64,000 bases of DNA from MED-G105 sp039814575. GTDB lineage: Bacteria; Pseudomonadota; Alphaproteobacteria; Caulobacterales; Parvularculaceae. Under the pieces are notes generated by a model. The model was not told where the DNA came from and ran no database searches. It saw only the letters and a list, made by a program, of their open reading frames with translations. A program made the translations under genes and the position numbers. Positions within the stretch are counted from its first letter, which is position 1. The number at the start of each line of letters is the position of its first letter. The DNA lies in NCBI GenBank assembly GCA_039814575.1, contig JBCCAY010000003.1, positions 1-64,000 of the forward strand. Direction: 5' to 3'. Positions 34,146 through 42,813 of this stretch are shown here, one piece after another.

Positions 34146-34850
34146 TTAGATGCTGACCGCGGTCGTGGCGGTTTCATCGCCCTTCGGTCGGTCTCCAATC
34201 AACTGATCGCCCGTTAGCAGAAAATGGACGGATTCCGCAATGTTAGTCGCGTGATCGCCGACTCGTTCGAAATTCTTCGCCACAAAGGCGAGATGCGTGC
34301 AGGCGGTGGCGTTGGCGGGATCGGCCATCATCGCTTTCAGCGTCTCTTGGAAGAGAGAGTTGTACATTTCGTCGATTTCATCATCGCCCTGCCAAACGGC
34401 TTGCGCCTGGGCGAGGTTTTTTGAGCCATACGCATCAAGGACATGGCTTAATTGCAAAAGGCTGCGCCGGCCCATGCGGACAACGCCGGCGACCACGTCG
34501 AAAACGGGCGCGGCGGAAATGACCAGCGTGCGTTTGGCGACGTTCTTGGCGAGATCGCCCACCCGCTCCAATTCAGAAGCGACTTTAATGGCCGTTAGAA
34601 TTTCCCGCAGGCCCGCCGCGTCCATTTTATCATTTTGCAAGATCGCAACGGCGTTTTGCTCGACTTTCAAATGTAGAGCGTCGATGCGCGTATCTGCCGC
34701 GCGGATAGCGTTGGCGAGCGTCGTGTCCCGACGTTCAAACGCCAGGAGCGCGTCGCTTAGTTGTTTTTCAGCGAGCGCGCCCATTTGGGCGATTTCAACA
34801 TTGAGGCCGGCCCGGCCCGTAAGGATGTCCGGCTGTCTCGACGTTCCCAT
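34146..34850 (-). CDS. phoU: Phosphate signalling protein PhoU
   Basis: About 234 residues from ATG 34850 (MGTSRQPDIL), with AGAGGGA upstream. It is an all-helical PhoU repeat protein with the two metal-binding motif regions seen as ELERVGDLAKNVAKR and NFERVGDHATNIAE. It normally links the Pst transporter to PhoR to keep the system off when phosphate is high. The pst genes are not adjacent here. Confidence 0.93.
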   Translation of the reverse strand: MGTSRQPDILTGRAGLNVEIAQMGALAEKQLSDALLAFERRDTTLANAIRAADTRIDALHLKVEQNAVAILQNDKMDAAGLREILTAIKVASELERVGDLAKNVAKRTLVISAAPVFDVVAGVVRMGRRSLLQLSHVLDAYGSKNLAQAQAVWQGDDEIDEMYNSLFQETLKAMMADPANATACTHLAFVAKNFERVGDHATNIAESVHFLLTGDQLIGDRPKGDETATTAVSI

Positions 34851-35050
34851 AGCGTTGCATCCCTCTGAAAACCTGAACGCGTGATCGCACACTTGCGAAT
34901 GCGTCTATTTGCCCTGATTTTGTGACGTTTTTTTAGGCGCTTGCCGCGATAGCGCGACACTAGAGCGCATTTTGTGCGCAAAATCGAGCCTAAATGCAGG
35001 ATTACTTCGCTCAAGCGGTAAATCGGAGGCTGTTGCTCTGCTTCGTCGCC

Positions 35051-36460
35051 TTATTCGGCGGCCTTCGCTTCGACCTCCGCGATGGGAAAATAGCAGGTGA
35101 AGGCCGACCCCTGGCCTTCGGCGCTCTCGATCGCGAGGCCGCCGCCATGGCGATTCATGATGTGTTTAACGATGGCCAGCCCAAGTCCGGTGCCGCCGGC
35201 TTTGCGGCTGTCCTGAACGCTGACGCGGTAAAACCGCTCGGTGAGACGCGGTAGGTAGCGTCTCGGAATGCCGCGGCCGCGATCGCGCACCTGCACATAG
35301 CCGAAATCCTCCGGCGCGCCGTCTTGGCGTCCGGCGAGTTGCGCCAGCGTGTCGCCGATCGACATCGCGCCGTCTTCACCGAGGATCGGGGCGGCGCCGA
35401 TGCCGACGGTAATATCGACGGCGTCGTTCTCGCGACCATACTTAACGGCGTTGTCCACAAGGTTTTGTATGGCCTGCAGCACCTGGTCGCGGTCGCCGAC
35501 GACGTGCACGCCTGGCTGGCAAGCACAGGCATAGTTCAGCGTGATGTTCGAGTTTTCCGCGATCGGTTTGACGCTTTCGATCAGCTCCTGCGCAGCGTCG
35601 CAAAGATCGATCGCATCGCGCGGCGGCACATGTTCGTGTAGTTCGATTTTCGACAGCGACATGAGATCGCTGACAAGGCGCTGCATGCGTTCGGCTTGCG
35701 ATTGCATGATGCCCAAGAAGCGCTCGCGCGCTTCGGGGTCAGACCGGGCGTGGCCGCGCAGCGTTTCAATAAAGCCCAAGAGCGAAGCGAGGGGCGTGCG
35801 CAATTCGTGACTGGCCGAGGCGATGAAGTCGACGCGCATTTTTTCTATGCGTCGCTCGCGGGTGAGATCGCGAATATTGACTAAGATACGCTCTGGTCGT
35901 TCGCCGTCGCCAAGCGGCGCCACAAACGCACGGCAAAAGCGTTCGATCGCGCCTGTAGATGTGAAATCGACAGCCTGGCGTTCTTTGCCGGCGGCCACCT
36001 CGTTCACCGCGTCGAATATTTCCGGCGCCCGCAACACCGACGAAAAATGCCGGTGTTCCAAGTCTGCGGCGTTGACGAATTCTTCCGCCGCCGGATTGGC
36101 GTGTTCGACGATGCCGCGCGCGTCAAGGATAAAAAGGGGCTCGGGCAGCGCCTCGGCGACGCCGCGGGCGAGACGGAGGCTTTCCAATTCAGCCTTTTGG
36201 GCGTCGATTTCTGTGTCGAAGACTTCTTGCACGGGCGCGGCCCAGGCGCGTCCGGCGGAAAATCGATAACGAACGAACAACGCCGCGGCGAACGCCGCCC
36301 AGGCGGCGATTGGCCACCACCATTGCGCGGCGACGCTGGAAATGCCGACCACAAGTAATACGCCTGCCGCGATAGCGTTCGCCCAAAGATAGTCTCGGGT
36401 CCGCGCGCGGGAGGCCGTCCGTTGGATGAGCGAGGAGATCTGTTCCTGCATCCCTTTCAC
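35051..36460 (-). CDS. phoR: Phosphate regulon sensor histidine kinase PhoR
   Basis: About 469 residues from GTG 36460, which has AAAGGG 6 nt upstream; TTG 36487 and ATG 36451 are alternatives. Two N-terminal helices (about 26-63) lack a large periplasmic domain, as usual for PhoR. A PAS domain follows (PEPLFILDARGIVEHANPAA), then HisKA with His218 (SASHELRTPLAS) and HATPase (NLVDNAVKYG, RDRGRGIP, GGTGLGLAIVKH). It phosphorylates PhoB. The stretch between phoR and phoU is only 200 bp. Confidence 0.92.
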   Translation of the reverse strand: MKGMQEQISSLIQRTASRARTRDYLWANAIAAGVLLVVGISSVAAQWWWPIAAWAAFAAALFVRYRFSAGRAWAAPVQEVFDTEIDAQKAELESLRLARGVAEALPEPLFILDARGIVEHANPAAEEFVNAADLEHRHFSSVLRAPEIFDAVNEVAAGKERQAVDFTSTGAIERFCRAFVAPLGDGERPERILVNIRDLTRERRIEKMRVDFIASASHELRTPLASLLGFIETLRGHARSDPEARERFLGIMQSQAERMQRLVSDLMSLSKIELHEHVPPRDAIDLCDAAQELIESVKPIAENSNITLNYACACQPGVHVVGDRDQVLQAIQNLVDNAVKYGRENDAVDITVGIGAAPILGEDGAMSIGDTLAQLAGRQDGAPEDFGYVQVRDRGRGIPRRYLPRLTERFYRVSVQDSRKAGGTGLGLAIVKHIMNRHGGGLAIESAEGQGSAFTCYFPIAEVEAKAAE

Positions 36461-36522
36461 ATGGACCCTTTGGCGGTCAAAAATCAATCCGTGATAGAAG
36501 CCTTAACGCGTATTTTGGCGCC

Positions 36523-38385
36523 CTAATTTTGCGACGGCGCCGTTTGGGCCTGGCGTTCTGTTTCGATCAAGTCGTTGATCCAGGCCTCGATCCGCGCTTC
36601 GAGAACGCCGAGCGGGGTTGCACCGGCCGCCAGAACAGCGTCGTGAAACCGTCGAAGGTCATAGTCCGAACCAAGCCTCGCTTCCGCTCGGGCGCGCAAG
36701 CGGCGGATTGTCAGCTCCCCCATTTTATAGGCGAGCGCTTGACCTGGCCATGCAATGTAGCGGTCGACTTCCGCGGCGATGTTATGGATCGACAGCGCGG
36801 TATTCTCGGCCATGAACGCGATCGCCTCGTCTCGGGTCCACCCTTTTGCATGGATGCCGGTGTCGACGACGAGGCGGCAGGCGCGCCACATCTCATACGA
36901 CAAGCGACCAAAATTGGCGTACGGATCGTCATAAAATCCGACATCGAGGCCGAGGCGTTCTGCATAAAGCGCCCAGCCTTCGATGAAAGCCGTTTCTCCA
37001 TCGTATCGGCGAAAGGCCGGCGCATCGATCTCTTGCGCGAGCGCGATCTGCAAATGGTGGCCGGGAACCGCTTCGTGCAAGGTGAGCGCAGCGACTTCAA
37101 ACAGTGGGCGCGTTTCGAGTTTTGAGGTGTTGATCCAGTAAACGCCGGGGCGGCTTCCGTCGCCGGCCGGCCGCGTGTAATAGGCTGTCGTCGTTACTTC
37201 TGCGATATCGGCGGGGATTTCTTTCAGCGTGTACGGCGCGCGGGGCAGTCGTGTGAAGAGTTTCGGCAATTCGCCGTCCATGCGTTTCGCTGCCAGAGCG
37301 TTCAGCGCCATCAATTCTTGTGCGGACTTGGCGTAAAACTGCGGCGCTTCGCGTAAGAATTCTTGAAACGCTTTGAAGTCGCCTTGGAACCCGGTTTCTC
37401 GCATGACGGCGTCCATCTCTTTGCGGATGCGCGCCACTTCCTTGAGGCCGAGAGCATGAATCGCGTCCGGCGTTTCTTCGGTCGTCGTATAGCGCCGTAC
37501 GCGGAAGGCGTAATAAGCGGACCCGCCTGGAAGGTCGGAGGCGGCGAGCGATGTACGGCACGCCGGCTGATAGCGTTCGGTGTAGAAGTCGTAGAAAGAC
37601 TGAATTGTGGGGATGGCGTGGTCTTCGATAGCTCGAGCGCCGGCTTTTTGTAGTCGTCGCCAGGCTTGCTTAGAAAGGTTGGCAGGGCGTTTTTTGAACG
37701 GCCCAAAAAATGCGCTTTCTTCTGTCGATAAGTTGAGGTGATGCGCGATCGACGTTTCGTATCTTTGCATCGCTTTACACGGCATCACCCAGCCGGTTTC
37801 GACGCCCTTTGCTAAACGTTCAATGACACCCGCCATAAAACGCGGCGCATCGTTCAGTCTGCTGATGTAACTCTCATAATCAGCGATTGTGAAAAACGGC
37901 AGGCGTTCCGGCAAAGCGGTAAGGTATACATGGGGGCCGGAGCGATTGGTGATGGGCATATAGCGCTCGCCGAAAGCGCCGCGCGCGATGCGCATATCAA
38001 GTCGGTCGGCGAGAATATCAGCATTCAGACGGTCGTCTGGCGGCAACGCGCTCAAGTCGATTGCGTTAAGGCGAATGCGAAACGCTTTCGCCGTTTGCAG
38101 ATTGTCGTTAATGGCCACCAGGCTCTCATCGCTTAAACGATGGTCGTAATCGCGGACGCCGAGATTGGTGGCGAGCACCGGGTCTCTGGCGAGACGTCGG
38201 CTCCAATAATCATCGAGGAGCGTGTTCAAGGCGTCGCGTTGCGTCGCCTCAACTGTTGAATCTTGCGCGGTTTCGGCTCTTGCGACGTTTATGCCTGCGG
38301 CGATGCCCATTGCGATAAGCGCAAAGGCAAAAACGAAGCCGCGTCTTCGGTTATTTCGTCTTGTCGCATAGCGCGCCATGCCCAT
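36523..38385 (-). CDS. Exported DUF885-family putative metallopeptidase
   Basis: A 620-residue protein with an N-terminal signal peptide or anchor (about 16-37, ending ARAET). DUF885 proteins carry a gluzincin-like motif; here HEAVPGHH is at 437-444 with a downstream Glu469 (FIEGWALYAERL), consistent with a zinc peptidase active in the periplasm. The ATG lies 3 nt after the stop of the upstream membrane-protein gene, so the pair is translated together. Peptide substrate unknown. Confidence 0.85.
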   Translation of the reverse strand: MGMARYATRRNNRRRGFVFAFALIAMGIAAGINVARAETAQDSTVEATQRDALNTLLDDYWSRRLARDPVLATNLGVRDYDHRLSDESLVAINDNLQTAKAFRIRLNAIDLSALPPDDRLNADILADRLDMRIARGAFGERYMPITNRSGPHVYLTALPERLPFFTIADYESYISRLNDAPRFMAGVIERLAKGVETGWVMPCKAMQRYETSIAHHLNLSTEESAFFGPFKKRPANLSKQAWRRLQKAGARAIEDHAIPTIQSFYDFYTERYQPACRTSLAASDLPGGSAYYAFRVRRYTTTEETPDAIHALGLKEVARIRKEMDAVMRETGFQGDFKAFQEFLREAPQFYAKSAQELMALNALAAKRMDGELPKLFTRLPRAPYTLKEIPADIAEVTTTAYYTRPAGDGSRPGVYWINTSKLETRPLFEVAALTLHEAVPGHHLQIALAQEIDAPAFRRYDGETAFIEGWALYAERLGLDVGFYDDPYANFGRLSYEMWRACRLVVDTGIHAKGWTRDEAIAFMAENTALSIHNIAAEVDRYIAWPGQALAYKMGELTIRRLRARAEARLGSDYDLRRFHDAVLAAGATPLGVLEARIEAWINDLIETERQAQTAPSQN

Positions 38386-38388
38386 GGG

Positions 38389-38946
38389 CTAGCGTCGGCC
38401 GCTTGTTCTTAGAAACGTAAACAATAATCCGCCTAGAGCGCCGGCGATTCCCTGCAGTGCGGAGCCTGAAACGCCTTGTGCGCCTGACAGAAAGATAAGC
38501 CGCCCTTTCGAAAAACCGGGATTGCCTTCAAGCAAGATGTTGAACGCGGACTCCGCCGCGATAAACGCCGTCATGATCGCGACCGCGCCGGCGGCCGGGT
38601 ATATCAAATAAGCGCTTATCTGAATAAAACGCCGCACAAGGCCGGCGGCGAGAAACCCGCATCCGAGCGCGATTGCGATGATGACGCCGAGCGACGCCGG
38701 CCCGTCGAGGAACATGTTGCCGACATTGGCCAGAAACGTCTCAAAGACTTGCCCGCTTGTATAGACGGCGCCGACGCTTGCTTGTTGGTTGACGACGGTC
38801 TGCGTATAGCCCGCCGCCGACGCGCCGACCGCCGTGAGCGTTCCCAAGCCGAACGCCGCTAGCGTGCGGCCGGCCGATACGCGCGCAGCAAGGGGTAAAG
38901 CAAGTGCGCCAGCCATCAAGGCGACTGGCATAAAAGTGACGGACAT
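38389..38946 (-). CDS. Multi-pass membrane protein, unknown function
   Basis: A 185-residue protein with four or five hydrophobic helices (MPVALMAGALALPLAARV, LGVIIAIALGCGFLAAGLV, YLIYPAAGAVAIMTAFIA, ALQGIAGALGGLLFTFL). I do not recognise the family. It is directly upstream of and coupled to the DUF885 peptidase, and the promoter region has an 11-bp iterated repeat. Confidence 0.65.
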   Translation of the reverse strand: MSVTFMPVALMAGALALPLAARVSAGRTLAAFGLGTLTAVGASAAGYTQTVVNQQASVGAVYTSGQVFETFLANVGNMFLDGPASLGVIIAIALGCGFLAAGLVRRFIQISAYLIYPAAGAVAIMTAFIAAESAFNILLEGNPGFSKGRLIFLSGAQGVSGSALQGIAGALGGLLFTFLRTSGRR

Positions 38947-39292
38947 GGCGTTCTATCTCCTGTCTGTCCTACCGCGTTCATTTCGAACCAGAGCGAATAC
39001 AGGCCGAATGCAGACCGAACACAGGGCCTCGTGAAGATTAATTAAGGTTGGAGTATCACCGCCGCCGCGTTTTGCGTCGAGCCTTTTCGGCGCCCAGTGC
39101 GGGAGCGTGCGGGAAAGCGCGGGAACAAGCGCTGCGCGTACGCCTAATTGCCAGGCCTTATAACGGCGTGGTGAAAAATCGGCGTATGCGCTCCAAGCGA
39201 TCGGGCTTTGTTGGTGCAGCTAGAACCGCTTCCTATGCTGCGACGCTGCGGGTACTATCAAACGCGAAACCCATCAGGCGAGAGAATCAATA
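38947..39292. other. 346-bp divergent region between the membrane-protein and PQQ-dehydrogenase genes
   Basis: No gene supported. It contains four 10-11-bp iterated units at 38984-39026, close to the minus-strand gene start. The rest shows no clear promoter motif by eye. Confidence 0.5.
38984..39026. repeat. Iteron-like 11-bp repeats
   Basis: Four consecutive units: CGAACCAGAG, CGAATACAGGC, CGAATGCAGAC and CGAACACAGGG, starting at 38984, 38994, 39005 and 39016. The 11-bp period puts each unit on the same DNA face. They lie 38-80 nt upstream of the membrane-protein/DUF885 pair, so a regulator array is likely. Confidence 0.6.
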
Positions 39293-40537
39293 ATGTCCAC
39301 TACTTTTCATAAGCGCTTTTCTCAGTTTTTTGTGAACCGTTTTTTTGAGGGGCGACGCTCCCCTATGGCGTTCGCAGCGGCGAGCATTTTAGCGCTTGGC
39401 GGATTTGGCAGCGCGGCGTCGAGCGATGCGGATGCGCTGAGCGACAGCGCCAAAGGCGGCGGCGATGCGCGCCTGCAAGTGACGCTTGCCGAACCTGCGC
39501 CCCTTGGCGCTGTGGCGTTGAACCGGGAAGTGCTGGCGGAAGGGCTCGATATTCCGTGGTCGATTGCTTTTCTTCCTGATGGCCGCATTTTGGTGGCCGA
39601 ACGCGCCGGACAGTTGCGGGTCATTGAAAACGGCGTTCTTCGGGCCGAACCAATCACCGGGGCGCCGGCCGTTTTGGCGCGCAACCAAGGTGGTCTGTTC
39701 GACGTTCTTCCCCATAAAGACTTTTCCGAGAACGGCGTTCTTTATCTCGTTTATGCCGCCGGGACGGTTGAAGAAAATGCAACCCGTGTCGCGCGCGCGA
39801 CCTTCGATGGCGCAGCGCTGAGTGATGTTGAGCTAATTTACGAAGCGATTCCGCTAAAAGGCGCCGGCTATCATTTCGGCGGACGGCTCGTATGGGGCGG
39901 TGACGAAAAGCTCTATCTCACCGTCGGCGAGGGCTCGAATTATAAAGAGCTTGCGCAAGACATGACGACGAGTTTCGGCGCGGTTATCCGCTTAAACGAC
40001 GATGGATCGATCCCGGCGGATAATCCGGATTTTGGCGCTGACGCTGCGCCCGGTCTTTACTCAAAAGGTCATCGTAACCCCCAAGGTCTCGCTTATGACC
40101 CTGTCCGCGGCGTCTTGTGGGAACATGAGCACGGCGCGCGCGGCGGCGATGAGATCAATATCATTGAGGCGGGCGTCAATTATGGTTGGCCGTTCGCGAC
40201 CTACGGCATTGATTATAACGGCCTCAGAATTTCACCGTTTACGGAATATGAGGGTACAGCCCAGCCCTACAAATACTGGACGCCGTCGATTGCGCCTTCC
40301 GGGCTGGCGGTATACCGCGGCAATGTTTTTCCGGACGATTGGGACGGCGATCTTCTCGTCGGCGGTCTTGCTGACGAAACGCTGCACCGGGTGGATCTCG
40401 ACGGCGACAAAGAGGTCGGCGAGGAACGCTATGATCTCGGGCAAAGGGTGCGCGACGTGCGCGTTGGGCCCGACGGCGCAATTTATGTCGCGACAGATGA
40501 TGGCGTCGTTGCACGGTTGACGCCGGCTTCCGAATGA
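39293..40537 (+). CDS. PQQ-dependent soluble aldose sugar dehydrogenase
   Basis: A 414-residue protein with a long N-terminal hydrophobic region (about 20-45), so probably periplasmic. The six-bladed propeller family blocks are GLDIPWSIAFLPDGRILVAER, LYLTVGEGSN, GHRNPQGLAYDP, WEHEHGARGGDEIN and NYGWPFATYGIDYNG. It oxidises aldoses or other sugars with PQQ and calcium (YliI/Asd-like). No PQQ biosynthesis genes are nearby. Its 3' end overlaps the convergent BCCT gene by 55 nt. Confidence 0.87.
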   Translation: MSTTFHKRFSQFFVNRFFEGRRSPMAFAAASILALGGFGSAASSDADALSDSAKGGGDARLQVTLAEPAPLGAVALNREVLAEGLDIPWSIAFLPDGRILVAERAGQLRVIENGVLRAEPITGAPAVLARNQGGLFDVLPHKDFSENGVLYLVYAAGTVEENATRVARATFDGAALSDVELIYEAIPLKGAGYHFGGRLVWGGDEKLYLTVGEGSNYKELAQDMTTSFGAVIRLNDDGSIPADNPDFGADAAPGLYSKGHRNPQGLAYDPVRGVLWEHEHGARGGDEINIIEAGVNYGWPFATYGIDYNGLRISPFTEYEGTAQPYKYWTPSIAPSGLAVYRGNVFPDDWDGDLLVGGLADETLHRVDLDGDKEVGEERYDLGQRVRDVRVGPDGAIYVATDDGVVARLTPASE

Positions 40538-42102
40538 TCGTCTGAGGACGGCGTATTGGCGGCGCTAAGGGCGGTTGGGCCCATTGCGGCGAGACGCGTT
40601 AGCGCGATGATCGAGCCGATAAGGATGATCAGGCCGGGCGCGCCGCCGAGGTTGGACAGCATGCGCACGCCGTCAACGCCCTTAGTCGCGGTCATGATCC
40701 AGGCGACGCCGCCAATCAGAACGCCCCAAAAGACTTTGACCCAAAGACCTGCGCCCGGCGTTTCATCTGACTGGCGCTGGGCTTTTAAGCAGACGCTGGC
40801 GATGGAGTGGGTGTTGGAATCCATCGCCGTTACGAATGAGATAAACGTGGCGAAGACGAACAGCCCCACCGTCAGCGCCGTCAAAGGCAACGCCTCGAAA
40901 AGGGCGTAGATGACGGCGTCGACCCCGCCCGCGTTGAGCGCTTTAGTCAGAGATCCGGTGCCGCCGCCGCTTGCAACAGTTCCAAGGCCGTCGAGGGAAA
41001 GTGCCGCGCCGCCGAAAACGGTCATCCAGATCATGCCGAAGATCGACGGCAATACGAACGTGAACAGGATCATTTCCCGCACCGTGTAACCGACAGAGAT
41101 CCGCCCCAGGAACAATGCGGTGATGGGCGCCCAAGCGGCCCAATTGGCGAAATAGAACATCGTCCAGCTTTGGCGCCAGGCCGTGTCCGCCTCGTCGAAA
41201 ATGAGAACGCTGCGTGGCAGGAAGGTAGCAGCGTAGTCGCTGAGCGCCGAGACGGCGAGCGCGGCGATTTGCACAGTGGGGCCGGCGATCAAAACAAAGC
41301 CGACAAGCGCGAAAAACACGCGGATATTGATGTCCGACAGGGATTTGATGCCGCGTTGCAGGCCGGTGATCGATGACAAAACAAACGCAGCTACAATAAA
41401 GGCGGTGACGAAGAACCGTGTCACGGCCCCGTCCGGCAATCCGAACACGGCGTTTAAGCCGCCGGCGAGGGTGATCATGCCCGCGCCGAGGGACGCGGCG
41501 ACGCCAGCGACGAGCGCAAAAAGGGCGACCGCATCGATGACCGCCGCGCCGGCGCCCGTGGCGAGCCGGCCGAAGGCGAGCGATAGGGGCGCGCTCAAGG
41601 AATAGGCGCGGCCCAGGTTATAGTAGGCGAGGGCGAAAGCGAGCGCCGGCACGGTGTAGATGGCGTAGGGCGTGAACGTCCAATGCAGGAAAAGCGTCGA
41701 TAATGAAAATTCCGCTGCACCCATGGTGCGCGCTTCAGCGCCGGCAAAAGCGGGCGGCGCATTGAAGTGCATGATTGGTTCCGATGCGCCCCAGAAGAGA
41801 ATGCCCGTCGCGATGGTGGTGCATAGGGTGATCGCGAACCAGTTCCAGCGTTTGAGGATCGGCTTTGCGTCCGCGCCGCCAATCCGTACACGCCCTAAAG
41901 GCGACGCGGCGACGCCGACGATGAGGGCGACGGCGGCGAATGCGCCAAGCGAAAAGAGCCAGCCGATCCTTGCGAGCAGCCATTGGTGTGCGGCGGTCGC
42001 GATCGCCAGAAAACCATCGAAATCGATAAGGCTGGCTGTGACGGCGCTGAGGAGAATAAGCGCCGGCGGCCAGAAGACGAGGGGGCGAATGTTACGCGTC
42101 AA
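40483..42102 (-). CDS. BCCT-family betaine/carnitine/choline transporter
   Basis: A 539-residue, about 12-helix inner-membrane transporter. Typical blocks are GILFWGASEPIMHF, the aromatic signature region WTMFYFANWAAWAPITALFLGRISVGYTVRE in two adjacent helices, and FISFVTAMDSNTHS. It imports quaternary ammonium compounds with Na+ or H+, for osmoprotection or nutrition. It lacks the long charged tail of osmosensing BetP types. A regulator is not adjacent. Confidence 0.88.
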   Translation of the reverse strand: MTRNIRPLVFWPPALILLSAVTASLIDFDGFLAIATAAHQWLLARIGWLFSLGAFAAVALIVGVAASPLGRVRIGGADAKPILKRWNWFAITLCTTIATGILFWGASEPIMHFNAPPAFAGAEARTMGAAEFSLSTLFLHWTFTPYAIYTVPALAFALAYYNLGRAYSLSAPLSLAFGRLATGAGAAVIDAVALFALVAGVAASLGAGMITLAGGLNAVFGLPDGAVTRFFVTAFIVAAFVLSSITGLQRGIKSLSDINIRVFFALVGFVLIAGPTVQIAALAVSALSDYAATFLPRSVLIFDEADTAWRQSWTMFYFANWAAWAPITALFLGRISVGYTVREMILFTFVLPSIFGMIWMTVFGGAALSLDGLGTVASGGGTGSLTKALNAGGVDAVIYALFEALPLTALTVGLFVFATFISFVTAMDSNTHSIASVCLKAQRQSDETPGAGLWVKVFWGVLIGGVAWIMTATKGVDGVRMLSNLGGAPGLIILIGSIIALTRLAAMGPTALSAANTPSSDDHSEAGVNRATTPSSVAT

Positions 42103-42248
42103 TGCAACAAGGGAGGGGAAATGAAAGATCAGACTTCTCCGGCGGCGCGGCGATGATGAACAGCCGCGGGCGGAATAAAGCCGATCTCGTCATGAATTGC
42201 AAAAATACAAGCTTTTGCGACCGCTCAGGAGTGCGTGTTTCATCGGTC

Positions 42249-42325
42249 GAGGGGTGTCAATGGGGTGATTGGATGGGAACCAATCACACCGCTACGCGGC
42301 GGCAAAGCCGCCCTTGACACCCCTC
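42249..42325. repeat. Three-way-junction-like palindromic element
   Basis: An outer 12-bp perfect stem GAGGGGTGTCAA (42249-42260)/TTGACACCCCTC (42314-42325) encloses two inner hairpins: GTGATTGG/CCAATCAC (42265-42272/42280-42287) and GGCGGC-AAA-GCCGCC (42298-42312). Either DNA strand could fold this way. Confidence 0.75.
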
Positions 42326-42347
42326 AACTTATGAAAAGGCTGGCATC

Positions 42348-42384
42348 TAAGGGCCGTAAGCCATTTTATGGCTTACGGCCCTTA
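42348..42384. repeat. 16-bp perfect hairpin
   Basis: TAAGGGCCGTAAGCCA (42348-42363) and its exact reverse complement (42369-42384) flank the loop TTTTA. It stands 22 nt after the three-hairpin element and may be part of the same unit. Confidence 0.8.
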
Positions 42385-42439
42385 ATAGAAAACGCCAAGC
42401 CAACTTCTATGAAGTGGGTAGGCGGATGACTATGGACGA

Positions 42440-42616
42440 TTAGTTCTTCCCGTCGTCCTTGCCGCGGACTTTTTCCAGCGGATCGAACTTGCCGTCGTCT
42501 TCGGCGAGTTCATCGCCGACCATGACGCCGACGCCGGCCGCTGCGGCCGCGACGCACCCCGACAAAGCGGCGGCGGCCAAGAGAAGAAAGGCGGCTTTCG
42601 CTAAATGTTGGCGCAT
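42440..42616 (-). CDS. Small lipoprotein
   Basis: A 58-residue protein from ATG 42616. The signal peptide ends LSGC (Cys21), a good lipobox, followed by an Ala/Gly hydrophobic stretch and an acidic tail rich in Asp, Glu and Lys (DELAEDDGKFDPLEKVRGKD). It resembles small alphaproteobacterial envelope lipoproteins; no function is known to me. Confidence 0.65.
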   Translation of the reverse strand: MRQHLAKAAFLLLAAAALSGCVAAAAAGVGVMVGDELAEDDGKFDPLEKVRGKDDGKN

Positions 42617-42716
42617 GACAGGGGCTCCTTTTCGCGTCTCGTTTGGTTCTTTTCGAGCGCGATGGTGCTGTCTGTTGCAGCGAATATCAATGTGCGGCGC
42701 AGCGATGGGGCGGAGG

Positions 42717-42732
42717 ATTGCGAAATCGCAAT
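42717..42732. repeat. Perfect 16-bp palindrome between rpsP and the small lipoprotein gene
   Basis: ATTGCGAAATCGCAAT is a perfect palindrome, and the flanks GGCGGAG and CTCCGC can extend it as a bulged stem. It lies about 80 nt past the rpsP stop and could protect or end that transcript. No T run follows. Confidence 0.45.
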
Positions 42733-42813
42733 GTTCTCCGCGCCGATCGTTCAACCTAAGTAGAAGGGCAGCGGCTTGCGTTTTTCGCCGGCGGCCCATC
42801 TACCGCGAGCGGC

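Larger units (their letters stand above)
42103..42439. other. 337-bp gap with large inverted repeats, between the BCCT and small lipoprotein genes
   Basis: No gene supported. It contains a three-hairpin element (42249-42325) and a 16-bp perfect hairpin (42348-42384). Neither hairpin is followed by a T run, so they are not ordinary terminators. Confidence 0.65.

Noticed and set aside
42102..42317. 71-codon plus-strand frame over the structured gap
   Set aside because: It begins in the BCCT start region and reads through the palindromes; composition is not protein-like.
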